Shown one piece after another: positions 1 to 6,682 of a DNA stretch of 7,144 nucleotides. A program made the position numbers and the translations under genes. The notes below the pieces were generated by a model. The model worked only from the letters and a program-made list of their open reading frames with translations. It was not told the DNA's origin and made no database searches. Source of the stretch: Clostridia bacterium (GTDB lineage Bacteria > Bacillota > Clostridia > Saccharofermentanales > UBA5734); NCBI GenBank assembly GCA_018056585.1, contig JAGPFK010000070.1, positions 1 to 7,144 of the forward strand, in the 5' to 3' direction. Within the stretch, counting starts at the first letter, position 1; the number at the start of each line of letters is the position of its first letter.

Positions 1-575
1 CTTATTATCCGGACGCCAAGGCCATCAAAGAGGGTGTTTTGACAGGTCTTTTAGAGTGGGAGCGCCCCAATCCGAACACAAAAATGATCCATCCGGATTA
101 CAAAGAGGCGGTCGCTTTGCGATTCGCGCGTCCCGGACCATTTGGCCTCTTGACCGAACTGATTCTTGTTGACCGATGCGGTCATCTGACCGAAGGATCA
201 CGCTCGAATCTCTTTTTTATTGAGGGGCATCGCGTTATTTCAGCACCGGATGAGAAAATTTTGTTGGGTATTACGCGTCGTTATGTCGAAAAAGCGATCA
301 ATGAGGTCGGTCTTGAGCTGACCTTCGAGCTGCTGACCCTTGATGATGTGCGCGCACGCGGCATCCAAACCGCTTTTTTATCCGGTTCACCCATCGATCT
401 TTTGCCAATCCGGGCGATTGAAGACGATCAGATGACATCAGCTGGCGATCCGGTCTTCTGGCGGCTCTACGATGCTTATCTACACATTGTTCAGAATTAC
501 ATCAAAGAGCATCAATCCAACCGAAAACACATCCTGAACGATTCATCAGAACAGGATGTTTTGACTGTAAAATAA
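1..575 (+). CDS. Class IV (fold-type IV) PLP aminotransferase, 5'-truncated by window edge
   Basis: This is the C-terminal 190 residues of a pyridoxal-phosphate enzyme of the branched-chain / D-amino-acid aminotransferase / aminodeoxychorismate lyase family. The reading frame is open to the left edge (first full codon at position 3, reading YYPDAKAIKEG), so the true start lies outside the window; an internal TTG at 39 is not a credible start. Numbering from position 3, the signature LTEGSRSNLFF has its conserved Glu at residue 64. LLGITRR (residues 87-93) and FLSGSPIDLLPI (125-136) match the cofactor-phosphate-binding segments of the fold. Lys27 in NPNTKMIHPDY sits where the Schiff-base lysine is expected. 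The fragment does not settle the substrate: branched-chain amino acids, D-alanine and aminodeoxychorismate all remain possible. The stop codon is 17 bases before htpG, which suggests cotranscription. The family call is firm; the substrate is unknown. Confidence 0.9.
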   Translation, partial: YYPDAKAIKEGVLTGLLEWERPNPNTKMIHPDYKEAVALRFARPGPFGLLTELILVDRCGHLTEGSRSNLFFIEGHRVISAPDEKILLGITRRYVEKAINEVGLELTFELLTLDDVRARGIQTAFLSGSPIDLLPIRAIEDDQMTSAGDPVFWRLYDAYLHIVQNYIKEHQSNRKHILNDSSEQDVLTVK

Positions 576-577
576 AC

Positions 578-585
578 AAGGAGGT
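578..585 (+). promoter_or_regulatory. Strong ribosome binding site for htpG
   Basis: AAGGAGGT is a full-length Shine-Dalgarno match. It starts just after the aminotransferase stop and lies 7 bases before the ATG at 593. It fixes the htpG start and fills most of the 17-base gap, leaving no room for a separate promoter or a CIRCE-type heat-shock operator between the two genes. Confidence 0.9.
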
Positions 586-592
586 TATTCAT

Positions 593-2557
593 ATGAATGA
601 AGAACGTGGCAATGTATCGGTGACAACCGAAAATATTTTCCCCATCATTCGGAAATGGCTGTATTCCGACCGTGATATTTTTCTTCGTGAACTTGTCTCA
701 AATGCGGCGGATGCCTGTGCCAAGCTTCAGCGCCTGGCTGCCATCGGGGAAATAGAGTTACCGGAAGACGAAGAGCTTAAAATCGAGGTTGTTTTCGATC
801 GAAAAGCAAAAACGTTGATTGTTCAGGATAATGGCATCGGAATGACGGCTGATGAGGTCAAAAAATATATCAATCAGATTGCCTTTTCCAGCGTGATGGA
901 TTTTGTTGAGAAGTACAAGGATAAAGGAGTGGAAAGCGAAGGCATCATCGGCCATTTTGGTCTCGGCTTTTACTCGGCCTTTATGGTGTCTGATAAGGTC
1001 CGCATTGATACGTTATCTTTTCAGCCGGGCGCCGAAGCAGTCAGTTGGGAAAGCGAAGACGGCTTGAGCTATGTCCTTGGTCCTTCAGACTATCAAACAC
1101 GCGGTACACGTGTCACATTAACACTTTCAGACGAAGGTATGGAATTGCTCAGCGGCCAGAAGGTTCGGGAAATCCTGGACAAATATTGCAGCTTTATGCC
1201 TATACCCATTTATTTTATCGATGTGGAAGCCGAAGAGGAGCGTAAAAAACAAACTGAAGAAGAAAAAAAGCGCCGTGCCGAAGAGAAAGCCAAAAAGGCT
1301 GAGGAAGCAGCCAAAAAAGGCGAGATTCTTCCGGAAGAGGAAGAGGAAGACATTTCGATCAAACCCCAGCCCATCAATGATGTCTCGCCTCTCTGGCTGA
1401 AAAAACCATCTGAGTGTACCGACGAAGAATATAAAGAATTTTATCATAAAACATTTCACGATTACCGTGATCCGCTTTTCTGGATTCACCTCAATATGGA
1501 TTACCCTTTTAACTTAAAAGGGATACTGTATTTTCCACCGATGGACAACATCTATGAGTCACTGGACGGTCGTATTAAAATTTATTACAATCAGGTGTTT
1601 GTAGCAGATAATGTGAAGGAAATCATTCCTGAGTTTCTTTTCCTTCTTAAAGGTGTGCTTGATTGTCCGGATCTGCCGCTTAATGTTTCGCGTAGTTTTC
1701 TTCAAAATGATGCTTATGTCAATAAATTGTCATCACACATTGTTCGCAAGGTTGCGGACAAACTCAATCAGCTGTTTAAAAACCAGCGCGAAGATTATGA
1801 GAAATACTGGAAGGATATCAGTGTTTTTATCAAATATGGCATGATGCAGGATGAAAAGTTCTATGACCGCGTGAAGGATATCGTTTTGTTCAAGACCGTT
1901 GATCATACCTACAAGACACTGAATGAACTTGGAGATACCATTCTTTATACACCAGATCCGAACCAACAGATTGCTTATGTTCAGATGGCCAAAGCCCGAG
2001 GCTTAACGGTTGTGATAATGGATCATGAAATTGACAACCATTTTATGTCATTCCTTGAGTTTAAGAATCCGGGTAAGCGATTCAAACGTGTTGACGCGGA
2101 ATTAGGCGGAGAAGACACAGAAAGCATTCATCAGGAGCGATTGACGGAGTTGTTCCGAAAGGTAAGCGGAGATGATCAGCTAAAAGTTAAAGTTCAGTCA
2201 CTGGGTGAACAAGCCTTGCCGGCCATGCTTGTTGAGTCTGAGGAGTCCCGGCGTATGCAGGAAATGAGAAAACAATTTGAACGCATGGGTGGACAGAACA
2301 ATATCGATTTTGATGCCATGTTTCCCATCGAGATTACATTGATTATCAACGATGATCATCCGCTCATCAGCCGCTTGTCTGCTCTAGCCGATCTTTCTGG
2401 TAAAGAAGAAACAGCCAGAATCATGGCACAGCAGATCTACGATTTGGCTCGATTGGGTCATGGTTCCCTGACCGCTGATGATATGGCGGCCTTCCTGAAA
2501 AGAAGCACGGATGTACTGGATCTGTTGACGGCTCCCTCTGATAGCAGTCAAAGCTAA
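593..2557 (+). CDS. htpG: Molecular chaperone HtpG (bacterial Hsp90)
   Basis: This is an ATP-driven cytosolic dimeric chaperone that remodels client proteins, usually together with the DnaK system. The protein has 654 residues, slightly longer than the 624 of E. coli HtpG. The N-terminal GHKL ATPase domain (about 8-209) shows RELVSNAADA (Glu33 the likely catalytic base, Asn37 for Mg-ATP), DNGIGM (Asp79 for adenine) and the lid motif GHFGLGFYSAFMV (120-132). The middle domain begins near residue 264 (SPLWLKK) and carries LPLNVSR, whose Arg367 matches the ATP-contacting arginine of Hsp90s. The remainder (to about 650) is the C-terminal dimerisation domain; it lacks the eukaryotic MEEVD tail. 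Residues 212-257 form a highly charged Lys/Glu/Ala-rich linker, predicted coiled or disordered, which accounts for the extra length. The middle-domain wording (FWIHLNMDYPFNLKGILYFP, SRSFLQND) resembles clostridial homologues from memory. The gene is intact, with a strong ribosome binding site. No heat-shock operator is visible upstream, so expression probably follows the operon promoter. Confidence 0.97.
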   Translation: MNEERGNVSVTTENIFPIIRKWLYSDRDIFLRELVSNAADACAKLQRLAAIGEIELPEDEELKIEVVFDRKAKTLIVQDNGIGMTADEVKKYINQIAFSSVMDFVEKYKDKGVESEGIIGHFGLGFYSAFMVSDKVRIDTLSFQPGAEAVSWESEDGLSYVLGPSDYQTRGTRVTLTLSDEGMELLSGQKVREILDKYCSFMPIPIYFIDVEAEEERKKQTEEEKKRRAEEKAKKAEEAAKKGEILPEEEEEDISIKPQPINDVSPLWLKKPSECTDEEYKEFYHKTFHDYRDPLFWIHLNMDYPFNLKGILYFPPMDNIYESLDGRIKIYYNQVFVADNVKEIIPEFLFLLKGVLDCPDLPLNVSRSFLQNDAYVNKLSSHIVRKVADKLNQLFKNQREDYEKYWKDISVFIKYGMMQDEKFYDRVKDIVLFKTVDHTYKTLNELGDTILYTPDPNQQIAYVQMAKARGLTVVIMDHEIDNHFMSFLEFKNPGKRFKRVDAELGGEDTESIHQERLTELFRKVSGDDQLKVKVQSLGEQALPAMLVESEESRRMQEMRKQFERMGGQNNIDFDAMFPIEITLIINDDHPLISRLSALADLSGKEETARIMAQQIYDLARLGHGSLTADDMAAFLKRSTDVLDLLTAPSDSSQS

Positions 2558-2574
2558 TCAGAGCAGCTGAATAA

Positions 2575-2585
2575 AAGGGGAGAGG
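2575..2585 (+). promoter_or_regulatory. Ribosome binding site for purL
   Basis: AAGGGGAGAGG lies in the 36-base gap after htpG; its GAGG ends 8 bases before the ATG at 2594. It supports that start over in-frame alternatives. An out-of-frame ATG at 2586 opens only a three-codon reading frame (ATG AAG CTA TGA) whose stop overlaps the purL ATG. This is probably incidental. Confidence 0.75.
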
Positions 2586-2593
2586 ATGAAGCT

Positions 2594-5500
2594 ATGAAAG
2601 AGCAAAACAAAGTCAGGCGCGTCTATACGCGCAAAAAAGAAGGCTGTGACGTTGAAGCCCAAAATCTTTTACGAGATTTAAAAGGGTATCTTGGCATTCA
2701 GAATGTTCAGGCCGCCCGTATCTATCAGCGCTATGATGTGAGCGGTTTGACTGATCAACAGTATCTGCAGGCCAGAACCGTCGTTTTCGCAGAGCCCCCT
2801 GTTGATGATATCTATGATGAAATATGCGATTTCGAAAATCCAGACTATTTGCTGCCGGTCGAGCCGATGCCGGGCCAGTATGATCAGCGGGCCGACTCGG
2901 CCGCCCAATGTCTGCAGGTTCTGACCTGCGGCGAACGGCCACTTTGCAGAACAGCCAAGATTTTCGCTTTTGATGGTTCATTCTCTCTGGAAGAAAAAGA
3001 AAAAATAAAAAAATGGCTGATCAATCCCCTTGAGTCACGCCTTGCTGCCCTTGAAAAACCAGCAAGCCTTATAGAAGAGCCGGAGCAACCTGCCGACATT
3101 CAAAAGGCAGATGGCTTTTGCCGGTTTACAGATTTGGAAATCGAGCAATTCCTGACCGATGGGAATTTTGTGATGACGAAGGACGATCTTTTGTTTGTTC
3201 AGGATTATTTCAAAAAAGAGGGACGCGACCCGACGTGGACAGAACTAAAAGTTCTTGATACGTATTGGTCTGATCACTGCCGTCATACAACTTTTTTAAC
3301 ACACATCCGTGAGGTCACCTTCCCGGAGGCTGAACCCCTGGGACGCATACTCAAGCAGGACTGGCAAGATTATCTGTTATGGCGTGAAAAAGTTCATGGT
3401 GATCAGTTGCCTGAAAAACCCCCATGTCTGATGGATCTGGCAACCTTAGCCATGAAAGCATTGCGTCAATCAGGCGACCTTGATGATCTTGATGATTCGC
3501 CAGAAACCAACGCGTCCGGCATTCGTGTCACCATTCCAGTGGATGGGGAACCGACAGAATACCTCATTCTTTTCAAAAATGAAACGCACAATCATCCGAC
3601 TGAAATGGAGCCTTTTGGCGGTGCATCCACTTGTATCGGGGGCGCGATTCGGGATCCGCTTTCCGGCCGTGCATACGTTTATCAGGCGATGCGGATCACC
3701 GGCAGCGGGGATCCGACGCGTCCCATTGAAGAGACACTGCCGGGGAAATTGCCACAGCGTAAGATTACAACGACTGCCGCAGCCGGATATAGTTCCTATG
3801 GTAATCAGATTGGTGTTCCGGCCGGCCATGTGGCAGAGCTCTATCATCCAGGCTACATTGCCAAGCGTATGGAGCTTGGTGCTGTTATTGGCGCGGTGCC
3901 GGCTGCCTGGGTGCGGAGGGAAACACCTGCCCCCGGAGATCGCGTCGTTCTGCTGGGCGGCCGGACAGGGCGGGATGGTTGCGGCGGCGCGACTGGTTCG
4001 TCGAAAGCGCATGATGAACGCTCACTTGTTCGCAGCGAGGCTGAAGTGCAAAAAGGGGACCCGACAACGGAACGCAAAATTGTACGGCTTTTCCGTGATC
4101 CTTCTGTTTTAAAAATGATCAAACGCTGTAATGATTTCGGAGCCGGTGGTGTATCCGTCGCAATCGGAGAGCTGGCGGACGGGTTACGAATTGATCTTGA
4201 CCTCGTTCCTGTGAAGTATGAAGGTCTGGATGGCACAGAACTAGCCATTTCCGAGTCTCAGGAACGGATGGCTGTTGTTGTGGACGCCTCGGATGTTGCG
4301 CGCTTTATTGAGGCGGCGGATAAAGAAAATCTTGAAGCGGTTGCCGTGGCGGAAGTGACCGATACAGGCCGTGTGATCATGTTATGGCGCAAAAAAGTCA
4401 TTGTGGATCTGGAGCGGTGGTTTCTGAATTCAAATGGGGTTCCCCAGCAAACTCAAATTGAGGTGACTGTTCCCTCATCGAAAACAAATTGGTTCGATCA
4501 GAAAACTGTTGAGCAAGCCGGTCCGGATTTTACAACTGCGTTAAAGAAAGGTCTTTCATCCTTATCTGCTTGTTCTCAGCGCGGTTTAGTCGAACAATTT
4601 GACAGCACGGCCGGAGCGGGTACGCTGCTGATGCCGCTCGGCGGCCGCTTTCAACTGACACCAGAAGAAGGGATGGCTGCCCTGATTCCATTGGATGGAT
4701 CAAAGCAGACCAACGCTTGCAGCTTGATGTCTTTTGGATTTGATCCGGATCTTTCCTCCTTTAGTCCTTATCATGGAGCTACTTATGCCGTGATTGAGTC
4801 GTTGGCACGCATCGCAGCGCTGGGAGGAGATGCGAGCCGCGCCAGGCTGTCATTCCAGGAATATTTTCGACACCTGGCAACCCCTGAAGACTGGGGGCAG
4901 CCACTCAGCGCCTTGCTGGGCGCTCTTCATACTCAGATGGCCTGCCGTGTACCGTCAATCGGAGGCAAGGACAGTATGTCCGGTACCTTTCAAAATCTCC
5001 ATGTGCCGCCGACACTGGTGTCTTTTGCTGTTCAGATCAGCCGGGCTGAACAGGTTTTGAGTGCCACACTTGATTTGCCGGACCGACCGGTCTGGTTGCT
5101 GCCGGTTCCTCACGATCCCATGCGTCCAGGATTAAATCTGCCGGATTGCCGCGCATTTATGGATCATTTGGCTGTCGTTCATGAGCTAAGCCGGCAGGGG
5201 AAGCTCGTAGCCGCCGCAACGGTTCGCCAAAATGGCGCAGCGGTTGCCTGCGCTCGCATGTGCTTCGGGAATAAACTCGGCTTTTCTTTTGAAGACCTGT
5301 CGCTTGAAACACTCTTTTGCCCACAACCAGGTGCGCTGCTTTTGGTGCCGGTCGATGATGAGGCGGCCGCAAGGCTTCAGAGCACAGGGGCCTATCTGAT
5401 CGGCCGAACGATCAAGGAGCAACATTTTATCCTTGGGACAGAGCGGCTTTCACTGGACGATGCTTTATTTGCTTTTGAGTCGACATTGGAACCAGTCTTT

Positions 5501-6400
5501 CCGACACGGACCGATTCTGATTACGAGCCTGAGCTTGATTTTATAGCCATGCCTGAAAATGATCAGGCGGTTCAACGTCAGGCGGCAAAGATTTGGCGAA
5601 AACCCAAACCTTGTGTTTTTATCCCGGTTTTCCCGGGTACCAATTGTGAATATGACAGCATCCGTGCCTTCAGTCTGGCCGGCGCCAAAACAGATCTTTT
5701 GGTCGTTCGAAACAACACCCCCTCCGCCATACAGGAAACGATCGAAGCCATGGCCCGGAAGATAAAAGAGGCTCAAATCCTGATGTTGCCGGGTGGTTTT
5801 AGCGCAGGCGGCGAGCCGGATGGCGGAGGAAAGATGATTGCTGCCTTTTTCAGGCATCCACAGCTGACCGAAGCCGTTTATGCATTACTGCAAAAAGACG
5901 GGCTCATTCTTGGAATCTGCGATGGGTTTCAGGCGCTTATAAAATTAGGATTACTGCCTTTTGGACAGATCTGTGAACGAACAAGCCAAAGTCCGGCGTT
6001 GACCTTGAACCGCATCGGCAGACACCTGTCGCGCACAGTGACAACGCGCGTGGTTACCAACCGATCCCCATGGCTGCAGTTCTGCCAGCCCGGCGACTTG
6101 CATCAAATTGCTGTTTCCCATACGGAGGGGCGGTTCATTGCATCGAGCGACGACATTTCTCAGCTAGCCAGGAAAGGTCAGATTGCGACCCAATATGTTG
6201 GAATGGATGGATGCCCGAGCCTGTTGACTGATGATAATCCAAATGGCTCAATGGCTGCCATTGAAGGAATCACCAGTGAAGACGGGCGGATCTTCGGGAA
6301 AATAGGCCACTCAGAGCGATTTGGGCCCTATCTGATGCGCAACAGACCCGGAGTAAAAGATCAGCACATTTTTGAGGCCGGTGTGGCCTGGTTCGCATAA
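2594..6400 (+). CDS. purL: Phosphoribosylformylglycinamidine synthase, single-chain PurL with fused glutaminase
   Basis: This enzyme performs the fourth step of de novo purine synthesis: FGAR + ATP + glutamine to FGAM + ADP + Pi + glutamate. At 1268 residues it is the large one-chain form, not the split PurS/PurL/PurQ set common in Bacillus. A PurS-like N-terminal region (about 1-160, containing VRRVYTRKKEGCDVEAQNLL) is followed by a linker and the first synthase half, with SDHCRHTTF (226-234; His231) and ETHNHPTEMEPFGGAS (from 330). NDFGAGGVSVAIGELADGL lies in the middle, and GGKDSMSGTF (from 790) in the second half. The class I amidotransferase domain starts near 1005 (PVFPGTNCEYD). Its triad is nucleophile Cys1109 in GICDGFQAL, with His1239 and Glu1241 in GHSERFGPY. 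The layout and wording fit the clostridial-type family. Asp1110, next to the nucleophile, replaces the Asn usual in GICNG. The gene is intact, 36 bases after htpG, and followed by a strong terminator, so it is probably the last gene of the unit. Confidence 0.97.
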   Translation: MKEQNKVRRVYTRKKEGCDVEAQNLLRDLKGYLGIQNVQAARIYQRYDVSGLTDQQYLQARTVVFAEPPVDDIYDEICDFENPDYLLPVEPMPGQYDQRADSAAQCLQVLTCGERPLCRTAKIFAFDGSFSLEEKEKIKKWLINPLESRLAALEKPASLIEEPEQPADIQKADGFCRFTDLEIEQFLTDGNFVMTKDDLLFVQDYFKKEGRDPTWTELKVLDTYWSDHCRHTTFLTHIREVTFPEAEPLGRILKQDWQDYLLWREKVHGDQLPEKPPCLMDLATLAMKALRQSGDLDDLDDSPETNASGIRVTIPVDGEPTEYLILFKNETHNHPTEMEPFGGASTCIGGAIRDPLSGRAYVYQAMRITGSGDPTRPIEETLPGKLPQRKITTTAAAGYSSYGNQIGVPAGHVAELYHPGYIAKRMELGAVIGAVPAAWVRRETPAPGDRVVLLGGRTGRDGCGGATGSSKAHDERSLVRSEAEVQKGDPTTERKIVRLFRDPSVLKMIKRCNDFGAGGVSVAIGELADGLRIDLDLVPVKYEGLDGTELAISESQERMAVVVDASDVARFIEAADKENLEAVAVAEVTDTGRVIMLWRKKVIVDLERWFLNSNGVPQQTQIEVTVPSSKTNWFDQKTVEQAGPDFTTALKKGLSSLSACSQRGLVEQFDSTAGAGTLLMPLGGRFQLTPEEGMAALIPLDGSKQTNACSLMSFGFDPDLSSFSPYHGATYAVIESLARIAALGGDASRARLSFQEYFRHLATPEDWGQPLSALLGALHTQMACRVPSIGGKDSMSGTFQNLHVPPTLVSFAVQISRAEQVLSATLDLPDRPVWLLPVPHDPMRPGLNLPDCRAFMDHLAVVHELSRQGKLVAAATVRQNGAAVACARMCFGNKLGFSFEDLSLETLFCPQPGALLLVPVDDEAAARLQSTGAYLIGRTIKEQHFILGTERLSLDDALFAFESTLEPVFPTRTDSDYEPELDFIAMPENDQAVQRQAAKIWRKPKPCVFIPVFPGTNCEYDSIRAFSLAGAKTDLLVVRNNTPSAIQETIEAMARKIKEAQILMLPGGFSAGGEPDGGGKMIAAFFRHPQLTEAVYALLQKDGLILGICDGFQALIKLGLLPFGQICERTSQSPALTLNRIGRHLSRTVTTRVVTNRSPWLQFCQPGDLHQIAVSHTEGRFIASSDDISQLARKGQIATQYVGMDGCPSLLTDDNPNGSMAAIEGITSEDGRIFGKIGHSERFGPYLMRNRPGVKDQHIFEAGVAWFA

Positions 6401-6425
6401 ATAACTGCAAATCGCAATTGAATGC

Positions 6426-6453
6426 AAAAAAGCGGCTGCAAAGCCGCTTTTTT
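6426..6453 (+). terminator. Intrinsic terminator after purL
   Basis: A perfect 12-bp inverted repeat (AAAAAAGCGGCT / AGCCGCTTTTTT) encloses a GCAA loop, a GNRA-type tetraloop. The GC-rich half of the stem is followed directly by six T, the standard form of a Rho-independent terminator. It lies 25 bases after the purL stop. An A6 tract flanks the other side, so the structure could also stop transcription arriving from the right, although no leftward gene is seen. It marks the end of the aminotransferase-htpG-purL unit. Confidence 0.95.
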
Positions 6454-6564
6454 AGATGAACGATCGCCTATCTTATCGATCATGTCCAGATGATAGAGAT
6501 AAAATTCCCCTTAAATTGATAAATCCGCCTAATACAAGTAAAGAATTGCACAACTTGTAAAGCA

Positions 6565-6606
6565 TTGTATCAGAACACGGATTGTACATTGTGTATAATC
6601 ATGAAC
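6565..6606 (+). promoter_or_regulatory. Probable promoter of the kinase-like gene
   Basis: A perfect -10 hexamer TATAAT lies at 6594-6599, placing the transcript start near 6606 and giving an untranslated leader of about 77 bases. No good TTGACA-like -35 is seen at 16-18 bases upstream (the sequence there is around CAGAAC, 6571-6576). The TTGTAT at 6565 is 23 bases away, too far for normal spacing. If the promoter is real it is likely weak alone and dependent on an activator, or else the -35 element is highly degenerate. Confidence 0.55.
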
Positions 6607-6629
6607 GAAAACCGTTGCACACAACCATC

Positions 6630-6656
6630 GATCTGACAGGACAGGATGATCTGACA
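6630..6656 (+). repeat. 9-bp direct repeat GATCTGACA in the leader
   Basis: GATCTGACA occurs at 6630-6638 and again at 6648-6656, 18 bases apart. Between them is a short tandem ACAGGACAGG (6636-6645). The pair lies inside the presumed 5' untranslated leader, shortly before the ribosome binding site. It could be a paired binding site for a protein acting on DNA or RNA, or a chance duplication. Confidence 0.5.
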
Positions 6657-6669
6657 AAAGAAGAGGCTC

Positions 6670-6678
6670 AGGAGGAAA
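6670..6678 (+). promoter_or_regulatory. Ribosome binding site for the kinase-like gene
   Basis: AGGAGGAAA is a strong Shine-Dalgarno sequence; its AGGAGG core ends 7 bases before the ATG at 6683. It fixes the start of the last gene, which runs off the right edge. Confidence 0.9.
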
Positions 6679-6682
6679 GCAT

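Larger units (their letters stand above)
6454..6682 (+). other. Intergenic region and leader of the kinase-like gene
   Basis: This 229-base AT-rich stretch lies between the purL terminator and the next start codon and contains no convincing gene. The longest ATG frame near the promoter (6601-6636, 11 codons) has no ribosome binding site and would begin about at or before the expected transcript start. The region holds a TATAAT box, three TTGTA elements (6555, 6565, 6582), short TTG/CAA inverted repeats (ACAACTTGT at 6550-6558; GTTG/CAAC at 6614-6625) and a 9-bp direct repeat. No known riboswitch or T-box was recognised. Confidence 0.7.

Noticed and set aside
39..41. TTG at 39 as the start of the aminotransferase gene
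   Set aside because: The same frame is open back to position 3 with family-like sequence, and starting at 39 would remove the N-terminal domain. The gene is cut by the window edge.
1127..1489. 120-codon - strand frame across the HtpG linker, rich in Phe and Leu and resembling a membrane protein
   Set aside because: The hydrophobic look is the reverse complement of the Lys/Glu-rich linker codons (GAA/AAA become TTC/TTT). It is an artefact of the charged linker.
2586..2597. Mini reading frame ATG AAG CTA TGA overlapping the purL start
   Set aside because: It could suggest translational coupling, but it is only three codons long and ATG/TGA overlaps of this kind arise easily by chance. There is no further support.
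3470..4012. Long open frame (180 codons) on the - strand inside purL
   Set aside because: It lies wholly antisense to strongly conserved PurL coding sequence, its translation shows no recognisable domain, and I see no gene-like context for it. It is a shadow frame.
3480..4112. 210-codon + strand frame overlapping purL in another frame
   Set aside because: It overlaps the conserved ETHNHP region of PurL, its product looks like out-of-frame low-complexity translation, and no ribosome binding site was recognised.
6473..6504. Imperfect hairpin with TTATC/GATAA arms after the terminator
   Set aside because: Pairing is short and interrupted, and no T-tract follows, so it does not qualify as a terminator or known RNA element.
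6601..6636. Possible 11-codon leader peptide just after the TATAAT box
   Set aside because: There is no ribosome binding site, its ATG lies at or before the expected transcript start, and there is no run of regulatory codons.
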